Assembly (NCBI GenBank): GCA_023412455.1
Contig: JAEYNQ010000089.1
Location: 1-27,761, forward strand
Reading direction: 5' to 3'
From: Bacillota bacterium
Lineage (GTDB): Bacteria; Bacillota; Clostridia; Lachnospirales; Cellulosilyticaceae
DNA: 27,761 nt
Shown: piece after piece, positions 1 through 8,716 of the stretch
Numbering within the stretch: position 1 is the stretch's first letter
Layout: each line of letters opens with the position of its first letter
The notes under the pieces: model-generated
What the model saw: the letters and a program-made list of their open reading frames with translations, nothing else
Told to the model about the DNA's origin: nothing
Database searches by the model: none
Program-made: the position numbers and the translations under genes

Positions 1-639
1 GAAATTCCCCATAAGTCCTATAAAGCCTTTAGCAAAATCACAAGTATGTGTCATCGTCCAAAGTGAGGTCCCATCTCCATGAATAATTACTGGTTTTCCT
101 TCAAGTATCCTTTTAATAACTTGCCAACTTCCTTTTTCTCCTCGCACCCCAACTGGTACTGAACGTTCATCATACGTATGGCTTGGACGAATAATTGTTA
201 CTGGGAATCCTTCATTGCGGTATAATCCTATCAAATAGTCTTCACAAGCTATCTTGTTTCTAGAGTATTCCCAATAAGGATTAGAAAGAGGTGTTGCTTC
301 TGTAATCCTATACTCATTTAATGGTTTTTGATAAGCAGATGCAGAACTTATGTATATAAATTGCTTGGTTTTACCCTTAAATAAACGATAATCTCTTTCT
401 ACATGTTCTGGCAGATACCCAATAAAATCAGCTACTACATCAAATTGTAAGCCTTCTATTTTTCTTGCTATCTCATCCTCCTTATTAATATCTCCTTTTA
501 TAAAAGTGACTTTGTCTCCAAACTCCTCACTGCGCGAACCACGATTAAGCAAATAGAGTTCCATTTTAGGATTCTTAATTAATTCCCTAGTAATCCCTGC
601 ACTAATAGTACCCGTACCCCCAATAAAAAGTATTTTCAT
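1..639 (-). CDS. NAD-dependent epimerase/dehydratase (3' end outside the window)
   Basis: This is an extended short-chain dehydrogenase/reductase of the sugar-nucleotide epimerase type, probably cytoplasmic. The gene runs off the left edge, so only the first 213 codons are present. The protein begins MKILFIGGTGTIS, a Rossmann nucleotide-binding loop (GGTGTIS). A 'YISSASAY' strand carries the Ser/Thr position, and 'YSRNK' is the YxxxK catalytic pair. 'IIRPSHTYD' matches the usual RPxxxYG region of the family. The ATG start at 639 is preceded by a GGAGGAGG ribosome binding site and a well-formed promoter. It is transcribed away from the rest of the window and belongs to another unit. The substrate cannot be told; chloroplast CSP41-like and UDP-sugar epimerase-like subgroups are both possible. 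Confidence 0.85.
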   Translation of the reverse strand, partial: MKILFIGGTGTISAGITRELIKNPKMELYLLNRGSRSEEFGDKVTFIKGDINKEDEIARKIEGLQFDVVADFIGYLPEHVERDYRLFKGKTKQFIYISSASAYQKPLNEYRITEATPLSNPYWEYSRNKIACEDYLIGLYRNEGFPVTIIRPSHTYDERSVPVGVRGEKGSWQVIKRILEGKPVIIHGDGTSLWTMTHTCDFAKGFIGLMGNF

Positions 640-669
640 CCTACTTACCTCCTCCACACTTTTTATCTT

Positions 670-698
670 ATTATATTCCGACCATGTCAGAATGACAA
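670..698 (-). promoter_or_regulatory. Sigma-A-type promoter of the epimerase gene
   Basis: On the minus strand, TTGTCA (693-698) is followed after exactly 17 bp by TATAAT (670-675). This is five of six and six of six matches to the consensus. Transcription would start near 663 and give a leader of about 25 nt that contains the GGAGGAGG site. Confidence 0.75.
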
Positions 699-762
699 CT
701 CTTCAAAAAATACAAGATATCCACGGCTGCGACATAAGGAGAAGTCTGGCCAAGCAACGGAT

Positions 763-802
763 AAAAGCACAGGGAGCCTATCACTGGGCCCCCTGTGCTT
801 TT
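763..802 (-). terminator. Intrinsic terminator after the surface-protein gene
   Basis: A perfect 12-bp inverted repeat (AAAAGCACAGGG at 763-774, CCCTGTGCTTTT at 791-802) lies 15 bp beyond the stop codon of the minus-strand gene ending at 817. The stem ends in four Ts in that orientation. Confidence 0.75.
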
Positions 803-816
803 ACCAAAATTCTCAG

Positions 817-3678
817 TTATTTTATTTTTCTTACGCCGTTTTCGTCTACCTCATGGCCATCCACCTTGGTATTTTGGGCAAGAGAGCCGTCAGTATAGAA
901 GTAGTACCACTTGCCGTCAATTTGTAGCCATTTGCCGAATACCATAATGCCGTCGGTGGTGAAATAGTAGTGGTACTTGCCGTTTTCGTCAGAGAGCCAG
1001 CCAACGGCAGGCTTGCCATTTTCACCAATCCACTGCCACTGTCCAGCATCGTTTTGAATCCAACCACGTGCTGTACCTTCGTCAATGACTAATTCTACGA
1101 AGCTGCGCAGGATGGTGGATGCTTCCCCACGGGTAGCGTTACCCTGCGGATCGAAACGGTTGTTGTCCTTGCCATTGATTACTCCGGTCTGCTGAATTGC
1201 TTTCACAGCATCCGTGGCATAAGCGGAGATCTTCGCATCATCGGCAAAGGTCGTTGCCTGCTTCGACACCGGTAGCTTATAGCCGGTAGCCTTTGCATAA
1301 TTGACCATCATCACAGCCATTTGCTCACGGGTGATTGAATCGGTCGGTCTAAAATTTCCGTTGCCATAGCCAGACACAATCTTATTCTTCACCGCCCATT
1401 CAATATAAGGCATGGCGATGTCAGTGGACTTCACATCGGTGAAGCTGCTGGTTTTATAGATGCCCACATCCACACCCGAAAGTCTGCCTAATGCCATAAG
1501 GAAGTCGGCGCGGGTGATTGCTGTGTTGGGAGCAAAGGTGGTGGCACTCGTTCCGCTGATGAGATCATGGCTGGCCACGAAGTCGATATTGTCCTTCGCC
1601 CAATGCTTCGCCGTGTCAGTAAATTGAGGAGCAGGCACCTTGTAACCCACGCCATAGGTGGACAGGCTGTTTCTGCTGAGAGTCAGTCTGCCTGTGTTGT
1701 CATAGCTGGAATTGGTAAGCAACTGTGGCTTACCGTTTTTATCAACGTATACGCCGAATAGATTCCCCTTGTTTTCCTTGCCTGTTGCTTTATAAGCAAT
1801 ACTCAGCGTAACTACGCCCTTGCCGAAGCTGCTAACATATTCGGTTTTACCGTTTTTCTGATAGCTGACAGTGATATCGAACACTGGGCGATTCCCAATG
1901 AGCTTCTTCGCTGCAGCAGACAGCTTTGTTATCTTCTTGCCCAAAACCGTAATCATGCCTGTGGACTGCTTATCCATTTCGGTGATAGCACTCCAGTCGA
2001 GAGTCACATCAAGCACAGACGAGCCGATTTTGATGAACTTCACGCCCGATTCTTTCAGGTGATCGATAGCGCCAGCTTCGATGGTGGCGTTCAAATTGGC
2101 ATAGCTGCCAGTGTCTGTGACATTGAAGTCTAGGGCGATGCCATCCAACTCCTTGCCGGACTTCTTCGCTGCATCCTGTGCCACTTTGATTCCATCCTTT
2201 ACCATCTGCTCGGTGATGCTTGCGGAGAGAGTGCCGTCCTTCACCGTGCCAGAAACACTGGATTTTGCCACAGTTAGCCTATCGGACTGTTTTTCAGTAA
2301 CGATTGGTATGATAGGAGTAGGTGTATAGTCGCCGCCTCCCCCACCTGAACCACCGCCACCATCATAACGCCAGTTAGCCGTAACTGTGAGATTGGCGGT
2401 TACATTAACAAACGACTTATCCCAACCCATAAGGGTGTAGTTGCCGCGGCTGAGTATGGGGGCAGTCGCAGCACTGCCCTTGGCAATAGTCTGTGTCAGA
2501 TCACCGCCGCCGGTGCGCGTTCCGCCATTTGGATTAAATGTGATGGTATAGTACTGCTCCGCAACGCTCAACGTTCCATTTGTGCGGATTGCAATAGTGT
2601 AATTGTCCGTTGTTGCACCGCCTGTGAGCATAATGGGATAGCTACCTACTGTGTTGCCATTGAAAGTGGGGCAAGCCAGTATAGGTTCGGCACTTAATGC
2701 ATCCGTTTTGGTTTTTCCGGGGGATAAATTGCCTACCGTATAGGTAAGATCCGGTAGAGTGTCGCCCTTAATCACTGATTTATTGTCAGCAGCAAGGGTA
2801 ATCTGTCGCTTTTCAATGATGAAAGTGAATGCTTCGCTGCCGATGTAATTTGCGTTGCTGTCTGGTACTGAAATGGTCAGCTTATAAGCACCCGCATTAG
2901 TGGGAGCAGATGAACTGTTGTATGAGCCACTGTCAGTGGATTCATATTTCCACACCAATTCGGATACCGGAACGGAGCCACCGTTGACACTTGCCGTACC
3001 ACTTGGCATATACGCCGTACCATCATAGGTTTTATTCAATGTGGTGATGCCATCAATGGTTACAGTTTTTTTTGCAATCAGCGTAACCACAACATTTACA
3101 GTGATGTCGTTGTAGTTACCGAAGCCGCCCACCATAACTGGGATGGTCGCAGTATTACCAACTAATCCACTGACGGTGAATGTTAGCATACCCTCTGTAT
3201 CCACCGACTTAGTCTGAATAATACCGGGGCTTGTGCCGCTCACAGCACCGACCGCATAAGTCAAGGTATCGCCCGTTCGCTTGTAGGAAGACACTTGATC
3301 GGCTATATTTACCATCTGATTGGCAGCGTTGTACAGCACGCTACTGCTGATGCTCAATCCAGTGGACGGGGTGGCCTTATTGATGGTGATGTCTACATTT
3401 TTTGTGAGCATCACGCCCGACCAGTTGTAGTTTGTGTCAGTCGGGGTGAATGTCACTTCAAAGCTACCGCTCCCGGCATTTGGAATTGTGGCCCCGTTCG
3501 TCCATGCGAAGGTACCTGTTGTAGCGCCGCCTGAGAGTGTAGAAGTTGAGAGCGCTGCACCATAGGTGATGGCTTCTGCTGTCGGCCATATGATAATGGG
3601 ATCAGCCTTACTTATGGTGTACTCGCCGAGGGAAATATCCGTTTCCGCACTATGAAAAGGAGCATCACAATAGCACAG
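817..3678 (-). pseudogene. 5'-truncated surface protein with SLH domains and choline-binding-like repeats
   Basis: The reading frame is open from just after a TGA at 3679-3681 to the TAA at 817. In order it encodes: repeats of the 'TISKADP...ITYG' type seen in bacterial adhesins and MBG/YDG modules; an InlB B-repeat-like module ('ITFNPNGG...GWDK...TANW', roughly 2360-2545); a Gly-rich linker near 2331-2365; a domain of unknown role; three SLH domains (about 1085-1615); and Trp/Tyr/Gly-rich choline-binding-like repeats (820-1075). SLH domains anchor proteins to pyruvylated wall polymers. There is no signal peptide, no ATG near the 5' end and no ribosome binding site. The first alternative start (GTG, 3456) falls in the middle of a repeat. 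The N-terminus therefore appears lost. Base composition is clearly G+C-richer than the neighbours, pointing to transfer. An assembly junction could also explain it. Confidence 0.7.
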
Positions 3679-3840
3679 TCAAGCAACCCAAATACCAAGT
3701 CGCGCATATGCTGTGTTTTTCTAGTACTATCTTTTTCAGCTATAGAAATGAGTTCCTTCCCTGATAACAGTTCATTAAATATTCTCGATGCCACTTCAAA
3801 AGTCCATTGAACAACTAGAAACACCTCTTGACAAGTCAAA
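3679..3840. other. Unassigned segment at the broken end of the surface-protein gene
   Basis: About 160 bp separate the truncated gene from the palindrome at 3841. A 75-codon minus-strand frame (3612-3839) runs across it and 70 bp into the surface-protein sequence in another frame. It starts at TTG without a ribosome binding site, and its last third is only a shadow of the surface-protein gene. I do not recognise a family and do not call it a gene. It may be the scar of the event that removed the 5' end. Confidence 0.35.
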
Positions 3841-3884
3841 AGAAGCTGACATTAGCTGATTAAAATCAGCTAATGTCAGCTTCT
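3841..3884 (-). terminator. Terminator of the first ABC transporter operon (perfect 21-bp stem)
   Basis: The two arms, 3841-3861 and 3864-3884, are perfectly complementary over 21 bp with a 2-nt centre. On the minus strand it follows the permease gene ending at 3908 by about 24 bp and is followed by TTTT. The near-absence of a loop is unusual for a terminator, but position and orientation fit one. Confidence 0.75.
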
Positions 3885-3907
3885 CTCTATTTATTAATTG
3901 ATCCCAT

Positions 3908-4726
3908 TTATTCTTTTACAGCACCCGATGTCATGCCGCTTACAATATAACGTTGTCCTAGTAAGTAAACAATAATAACTGGCAAACAGGTGAGTACAAT
4001 ATCTGCAAATACATAGTTCCAGTATTGCTGATTCTTGCCAAAGAAATTATATACCGCTAAATTCATAGGCCAAGTAGTACTCTTACTGGATAAGTAAAGA
4101 GGTGTCATAAAATCACTCCATACTGACATAAACTGCAGAATAAAAGCAGTGACTAAAATTGGCTTTAGTAAAGGTATAATAATTAAGAAGAATAAATTAA
4201 CAGGCCCCGCTCCATCAATGACTCCTGCTTCATCTAATTCTACCGGAATAGATACCATAAAGTTGCGAATGGTAAAGGTACAGAAGGGAATCATACTACT
4301 GGTAAATGCAATAATTAGGCCTGCCCTTGTGTCTATTAAACCAAACTGCCTTAAGACGGTGGTTAAGGTTACATAGTTAACAGGTACAAATAAACCACAT
4401 AATATGAAATAATAAATAAATTGGTTAAACTTTGTTTTTCTTCTGCTGATAACATAGGCAGCCATTGCACAACCTAGTAGGGCTATGAAGGTGGCAACTA
4501 CAGCGTAGAGCAGACTATTCGAAAAACCTCTTAATAATTTTCCTTTTTCAATAACCTCTGCATAGTTGGTAAATACCCACTTTTTAGGAAGACTAAGGCT
4601 CATTCTTGCAGCCTCTCCCTTTGTTTTAAAAGAATTTATAACAACCATATAAAAAGGAGCAATAACAATAATACTAAAAAAAATACAAACTGTTTGTTTA
4701 AGGAGTGTCTGAACGATTTTCTTCAT
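3908..4726 (-). CDS. Sugar ABC transporter permease, MalG type
   Basis: Inner-membrane subunit of a CUT1-family (MalFGK-like) carbohydrate importer, 272 aa, the usual length for MalG-type subunits. About six hydrophobic segments are visible, beginning with 'VCIFFSIIVIAPFYMVVI'. The cytoplasmic EAA loop that contacts the ATPase is present as 'ELDEAGVIDGAGPVNLFF...IPLLKP'. The ATG lies directly after the stop codon of the upstream permease gene with no gap, and its GGAGGTG ribosome binding site is inside that gene's end, so the two are translationally coupled. No ATPase gene is nearby. Importers of this kind in Bacillota commonly share an MsmX-type ATPase encoded elsewhere. The sugar carried is not evident. 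Confidence 0.93.
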   Translation of the reverse strand: MKKIVQTLLKQTVCIFFSIIVIAPFYMVVINSFKTKGEAARMSLSLPKKWVFTNYAEVIEKGKLLRGFSNSLLYAVVATFIALLGCAMAAYVISRRKTKFNQFIYYFILCGLFVPVNYVTLTTVLRQFGLIDTRAGLIIAFTSSMIPFCTFTIRNFMVSIPVELDEAGVIDGAGPVNLFFLIIIPLLKPILVTAFILQFMSVWSDFMTPLYLSSKSTTWPMNLAVYNFFGKNQQYWNYVFADIVLTCLPVIIVYLLGQRYIVSGMTSGAVKE

Positions 4727-5614
4727 CTATTGTTGCACCTCCTGCTTACTCATAGCCCTTACAACAAAAATACCAATAAGGGTTGTAATAGCAAAGAGAA
4801 CCGTGTTAAGGGCAGTGGACATCCCATAGCGACCAGTAGCATAAAGCTGGTAAGAAAAAGTTGTCATAACCTCTGTTGTATGTCCTGGACCCCCATTGGT
4901 CAATACATAAATAATATCGAACACCTTTAAACCATAGGTTAAACCAAATACAAGATTAATGGTAATAGCCCCTAAAAGCATAGGTAAAGTAACATATCTT
5001 AGCTTATGAAAGAAATTGGCGCCATCAATAGAGGCGGCTTCGTAATATGTTTTGGGGATGGCATTAAGTCCTGCTAAGAAAATGGTCATACAATAACCTA
5101 TACCTCGCCAAGCATCTACCCCATAAATGGATTTCCATACCATATTCAGATCCGATAACCACTTTTGCTTTAAGAAATCCAAATGTAATGCTTCCAATGT
5201 AGTATTTAATAAACCATTGTTATAGTTTAAAATAGAGGTGAAAGTAAGCCCTATTATAAGGAAAGGAAGTACTGAAGGCAAGTAAAAAATCGTACGATAC
5301 CAATTACGTCCCTTTAATCCTTCTTGTAACATAATAGCTAATAACAGTGCTGGAACAAGTTTTACAATATTTGAAATCACTGTGAACTTAAGCGTATTCC
5401 ATATACCTAATGTATAATTCTTATTCGAAGTAAGAATTTCTATGTAGTTTTGTAGCCCTATAAAATGAACCTCTCCTTTACTTCTTACATTCCAATCTGT
5501 AAAAGAATATAAAATTCCAAGTACACTAGGCAATAGAAAAAAGACGATATAAAGCACTAAGGGAACAATCAAAAACCACTGTGGATATATTTTTTTCTTG
5601 TTCATCTCTGACAT
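4727..5614 (-). CDS. Sugar ABC transporter permease, MalF type
   Basis: Second membrane subunit of the CUT1-type importer, about 295 aa. Hydrophobic helices start with 'WFLIVPLVLYIVFFLLPSV', and the EAA loop reads 'YYEAASIDGANFFHKLRYVTLPML'. I prefer the ATG at 5614, which has a 4-nt gap from the AAGGGAG site. The GTG at 5617 is too close to that site, and an ATG at 5605 is a further alternative. It is coupled to the MalG-type gene downstream and separated from the binding-protein gene upstream by a hairpin that should lower permease expression relative to the binding protein. Confidence 0.92.
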   Translation of the reverse strand: MSEMNKKKIYPQWFLIVPLVLYIVFFLLPSVLGILYSFTDWNVRSKGEVHFIGLQNYIEILTSNKNYTLGIWNTLKFTVISNIVKLVPALLLAIMLQEGLKGRNWYRTIFYLPSVLPFLIIGLTFTSILNYNNGLLNTTLEALHLDFLKQKWLSDLNMVWKSIYGVDAWRGIGYCMTIFLAGLNAIPKTYYEAASIDGANFFHKLRYVTLPMLLGAITINLVFGLTYGLKVFDIIYVLTNGGPGHTTEVMTTFSYQLYATGRYGMSTALNTVLFAITTLIGIFVVRAMSKQEVQQ

Positions 5615-5660
5615 CACTCTCCCTTTTATATTTCATTGTTTCTACCTCTGGCTGTTTAAA

Positions 5661-5693
5661 AAATAACCGGGATACTCTTACTCCCGGCTATTT
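5661..5693 (-). terminator. Partial terminator between binding-protein and permease genes
   Basis: Minus-strand hairpin: CCGGGA (minus-strand copy 5687-5682) pairs with TCCCGG (5672-5667), extended by A/T pairs after one mismatch, and is followed by a T-rich run. It sits just after the binding-protein stop codon at 5710. Such hairpins commonly let most transcripts stop after the abundant binding protein while some read into the permeases. Confidence 0.65.
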
Positions 5694-5709
5694 TTATTTT
5701 ATCTATTTT

Positions 5710-7101
5710 TTATGGCCAGTTAGGATCATTTTGTATATTAGCTGTCTTTGCTCTGTTATCATCCATATTCTTAAGTACATCATTGGCCTCTAATTGACCT
5801 AAACAGTAAGCTATCATATCTGCACCAAAATCCATCCAGTAATCATTGGTATATTTCGTTCCGTTTTGAATAACAGATACATTCATCTTATTAGGATCAA
5901 CTGTCTTCATAAATTCTTCTTCTTCTGGTAACCAGTGTTGTTTTACATTGGGGTCATTGGCATGAATATTGGTATAAGCTGGTGAATTATCTAGAATTTC
6001 TTGTAGGCTTTCTGTTTGACTCACAAAATCAAAGAAAGTTCTTACTAATTCTTCATTCTTTGTTTCTTTATAGCCAAACATGGTAGGACCAGCTGGGCTT
6101 GTTGGGAACCATGTATTATCCCCTAATGGAATAAGGAATAATCCAAATTCATCTGTTGTCTCGGTCTCATCTTGAATTTGTTTTACAAAGCTTGAGTTAG
6201 CCATAGCCATAGCCACTTTCCTATCAGCAAAATCATTTGCCATGTTGGTACTGTCTGTACCAATCCAGTCTTCTCCGAAATAACCTTTATCAGATAATTC
6301 CTTGAACTGTCCAAGTACTTCTAGCATCTTTTCATTCCCTGCAAAAGTAGCTTTGTTCGTATTGAGGGCTTCATATAAGCCAGGTTGCGCTTCTTCATAT
6401 ACACCACCTATTTGGAAGAAAGCAAGCTGATGCTGCCATCCATCTGCTCCTGGTAAAAACCATGGTGTAATATCTTTTGTTGCAATGGTTTCACATACTT
6501 TTAAAAGTTCATCATAGGTTTTTGGTGTGTCTGTTATTCCTAGCTCATTAAAAAGGGTTTTATTATACACCATGACATATTCTGGTGAGTTATGCCATAA
6601 TTGCATGCCATATAGGGTATCCCCTACCTTACAAGATTGTAATCTTGCCTCTGGAATAACAGATTCCCATGCTGCCCCTGTAAAGTCAATACAGTAAGCC
6701 TCAGGATCTACAATAATCGATTCAATAGCAAAGGGATTCGATTGAATCCAAAAAACATCTGCATTAGTTCCACTTGTTAATTTGGCTTGAAGGACATCGC
6801 TGTACTGATCTGCGGGAATCGTTTGAAGGTCTACTGTTACCCCATAAGTATCTTCAAAACGTGAAAGCGTCTGGTCATATCGATTGTCCATCCAACCTGC
6901 TGATACCAAAATGCTTAAAGTCTCTCCTTCAAATTGACTTCCTCCTTCTGCCTTTGCCTCTGGTGCTTCTTTTTTATCTTCTGTCGCTGCAGATGCTACT
7001 GCTGGAGTTGGTGCTGCTTCTTCTGTTTTACCACCACATCCTGCTAAAAGCATTGTTCCCATACCTAAAGCTAACAAACCTCTTACCCATTTTATTTTCA
7101 T
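5710..7101 (-). CDS. Extracellular sugar-binding lipoprotein of the CUT1-type importer
   Basis: 463-aa solute-binding protein (SBP family 1, MalE/UgpB-like). It has a lipoprotein signal peptide: basic start, hydrophobic stretch, then lipobox LLAGC with the lipid-modified Cys at residue 22. A Thr/Glu/Ala-rich tether runs to about residue 60 and the binding domain fills the rest. 'DVFWIQSNPFAI' and 'YNKTLFNELGI' are typical family segments. The many Trp and acidic residues suit a carbohydrate ligand, which cannot be named. The ATG at 7101 has a GAGGGGAAG site. The gene heads the importer operon, followed by an attenuator and two permeases. A YesN-type operator and a -10 box lie upstream (7167-7230), so control by the two-component system at 8717-11419 is likely. 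Confidence 0.93.
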   Translation of the reverse strand: MKIKWVRGLLALGMGTMLLAGCGGKTEEAAPTPAVASAATEDKKEAPEAKAEGGSQFEGETLSILVSAGWMDNRYDQTLSRFEDTYGVTVDLQTIPADQYSDVLQAKLTSGTNADVFWIQSNPFAIESIIVDPEAYCIDFTGAAWESVIPEARLQSCKVGDTLYGMQLWHNSPEYVMVYNKTLFNELGITDTPKTYDELLKVCETIATKDITPWFLPGADGWQHQLAFFQIGGVYEEAQPGLYEALNTNKATFAGNEKMLEVLGQFKELSDKGYFGEDWIGTDSTNMANDFADRKVAMAMANSSFVKQIQDETETTDEFGLFLIPLGDNTWFPTSPAGPTMFGYKETKNEELVRTFFDFVSQTESLQEILDNSPAYTNIHANDPNVKQHWLPEEEEFMKTVDPNKMNVSVIQNGTKYTNDYWMDFGADMIAYCLGQLEANDVLKNMDDNRAKTANIQNDPNWP

Positions 7102-7166
7102 TTTTCTTCCCCTCTCTTAGTAAGCCTTTTCATCAGTTATCCTGACTAACGCTTATTGATACCTAT

Positions 7167-7230
7167 ATTCTATATTTTCTAACTTTATAAAGCTATGCAC
7201 TTTTAAGTTATGAATTTGTACTTTTTTTAC
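7167..7230 (-). promoter_or_regulatory. Operator copy 1 and -10 box of the importer operon
   Basis: A 39-bp element (7192-7230) begins GTAAAAAAAGTACAAATTC on the minus strand. Its half-sites AAAAGTACA and AAAAGTGCA are exactly 21 bp apart, about two helical turns as in AraC-type operators. A -10-like TAGAAT (7167-7172) follows after 19 bp. No -35 box is seen, as expected for an activator that binds over the -35 region. Copies at 8659-8697 (29 of 39 identical) and 13979-14017 (25 of 39) define a small regulon. The rest of the 7102-7362 gap is A+T-rich with nothing else recognisable. Confidence 0.6.
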
Positions 7231-7362
7231 ATATATAATGCTTTATTCTTCATTATTCTATCACTTACGACTACTATTATTTACACTTTTCCCCTAAATA
7301 ACATTATTATTTCTAATTTAGTATTCTAACAACATCTCTTTTTATCTATTTTTTACATCCTC

Positions 7363-8562
7363 TTATTTGCTAAAACTTGCTTGAAAACTCCCCTCTATAT
7401 CGCTCCAGTTGGCTTCCGCATAAGCCAACAAAGTTTCTGCTTGTGCTAATGACATTTCAGGAAAGTGTAAAAATAAACTATGTGAACCATAACGTTTTAC
7501 AATCCGATCTACATTTTTAATCCAGTCTTCCAATTCACCAGAATAAACCTTTATCCATAAAGATTTACCTGCTGCCCTCGCTTTATCATAAATCTGATCC
7601 CACTCTTCATAGGTTCCATCTGGTCCATAATCCCCACTTGTCCACTGGAGGGCATCCATTTCTTCTATCTCCATAATGGCATCTAAATGTCTAATGCAAT
7701 CTGGTCCATCTAGATGATATAAGACATTATCTAATTGTTTGGCCTGTTCACGGAGAGGCTCTACTATAAATTCCCGATACTGATCAGGAGACATCATGGC
7801 TGCAAAATCACATTGTAACTTGGCGGTCTTTCCTGGCCCCCAAATTTGAAAAACAGTATAACAAGAGCCTTGGTCTGCCTCATTCTTTGTTAACTCAAAG
7901 AAGCGATCAAAATACTTAAAATAAATCGCACTTACTTGTCTAATACGCTCTGTTACTTCTTCTGGTTCATCCATCATATCAAAAATAGTATTTTGTGCGC
8001 CTCTTAATGAAGCTAAAACATCAATATTCTCCATTAAGTCTGGCATGCCTATGTAAAAATCATCCTTTGCCAAGGCTTTGATATCTTTTACTAGTTGGTA
8101 GTGCTTCTTCCACCACTTGTTTTCAGGATCAAAGACAAGAGGAGGTGTTGTCTCCCAATCTTCTACACATTCTTCAAACCAAACGGTATCTTCATTAAAT
8201 ACAATTTCAGACCCTACATAGCTGGCTAATGAGCCTGGCCCAAAGTCCACATTAATATTAGGAAAGCTCTCTCCTAAAAAGAGATGGGTCTCACAAAAAT
8301 GACGGTATCTGGCTACCATTCGCTCTGCATTCTGATATTTATCCTCCATATCCTGATACATAAGCTCTTCTGGTAGTGTATAATCATTACCTTGACAAAC
8401 TGAATAATAAGTTTTTTTATTTGCTTTTAATGCCTCTTGATAGCTTTCCTCTATATCCGGTTTCCTCGCTACAATACTCATAAGTGGTCTTCCTGTATTT
8501 TGATGTTTCCAATAATTTTCCCACTTCTTCTTCGTCTCTTCCCAGTTATCTTTATATCTCAT
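7363..8562 (-). CDS. URO-D-superfamily protein of the 'trimethylamine corrinoid protein 2' type; probable methyltransferase
   Basis: 399 aa, related to uroporphyrinogen decarboxylase and to corrinoid methyltransferases (MtaA/CmuA/MtvB type). Such enzymes move a methyl group between a substrate, a corrinoid protein and tetrahydrofolate or a thiol. The barrel segment 'YHLDGPDCIRHLD' aligns with the zinc-binding HxC motif of MtaA, but here reads His283-x-Asp285. That is usual for this subgroup and leaves metal use open. Despite the family's common database name it is not a corrinoid-binding protein: no DxHxxG is present. The ATG at 8562 has an AAAGGAGAGG site. Its promoter shares the importer operon's operator, and the importer genes lie downstream on the same strand, so a role on an imported methylated carbohydrate is plausible. 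Cytoplasmic; substrate unknown. Confidence 0.75.
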   Translation of the reverse strand: MRYKDNWEETKKKWENYWKHQNTGRPLMSIVARKPDIEESYQEALKANKKTYYSVCQGNDYTLPEELMYQDMEDKYQNAERMVARYRHFCETHLFLGESFPNINVDFGPGSLASYVGSEIVFNEDTVWFEECVEDWETTPPLVFDPENKWWKKHYQLVKDIKALAKDDFYIGMPDLMENIDVLASLRGAQNTIFDMMDEPEEVTERIRQVSAIYFKYFDRFFELTKNEADQGSCYTVFQIWGPGKTAKLQCDFAAMMSPDQYREFIVEPLREQAKQLDNVLYHLDGPDCIRHLDAIMEIEEMDALQWTSGDYGPDGTYEEWDQIYDKARAAGKSLWIKVYSGELEDWIKNVDRIVKRYGSHSLFLHFPEMSLAQAETLLAYAEANWSDIEGSFQASFSK

Positions 8563-8588
8563 CTTTGCCTCTCCTTTGCTATTTTTCT

Positions 8589-8638
8589 CTTTAATTCGCT
8601 TTAATTCGCTTTAATTAGCTTTAATTAGCTTTATTATA
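8589..8638. repeat. 10-bp tandem repeat in the leader of the URO-D gene
   Basis: Four full copies of CTTTAATTcG/aG (8589-8598, 8599-8608, 8609-8618, 8619-8628) plus a fifth degenerate copy. Copies 1-2 end in CG and copies 3-4 in AG. The array ends in the -10 box TATAAT (8633-8638, minus strand), so most of it should be transcribed as the 5' leader of the gene starting at 8562. Confidence 0.8.
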
Positions 8639-8697
8639 CTCTTGATTTATCTCAAAGGCCTATGTATTATTAAAGCAAGAATTTAGACTTTTTTTAC
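8633..8697 (-). promoter_or_regulatory. Operator copy 2 and -10 box of the URO-D gene
   Basis: The minus strand at 8697-8659 begins GTAAAAAAAGTCTAAATTC and ends CATAGG, matching the importer-operon operator at 29 of 39 positions in the same orientation. A perfect TATAAT (8633-8638) follows after 20 bp, and again there is no good -35 box. The element also covers the -10 box of the divergent kinase promoter, so a bound regulator could activate one gene and repress the other. Confidence 0.6.
8642..8670 (+). promoter_or_regulatory. Promoter of the histidine kinase gene
   Basis: TTGATT (8642-8647), a 17-bp spacer, then TATTAT (8665-8670). The leader would be about 40 nt. The -10 box lies inside operator copy 2, which suggests autoregulation. 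Confidence 0.5.
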
Positions 8698-8716
8698 AAA
8701 AGAAAGGCGGATAGCG

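Noticed and set aside
1567..2329. Several plus-strand frames of 60-75 codons opposite the surface-protein gene.
   Set aside because: They are antisense shadows of a G+C-rich gene; none has a ribosome binding site or a recognisable product.
3612..3839. 75-codon minus-strand frame beside the truncated surface-protein gene.
   Set aside because: TTG start without a ribosome binding site, and its last third is the surface-protein sequence read in another frame.
6774..7145. 123-codon Leu-rich plus-strand frame opposite the binding-protein gene.
   Set aside because: It is the complement of the signal peptide and the Glu/Ala-rich tether of a well-supported gene.
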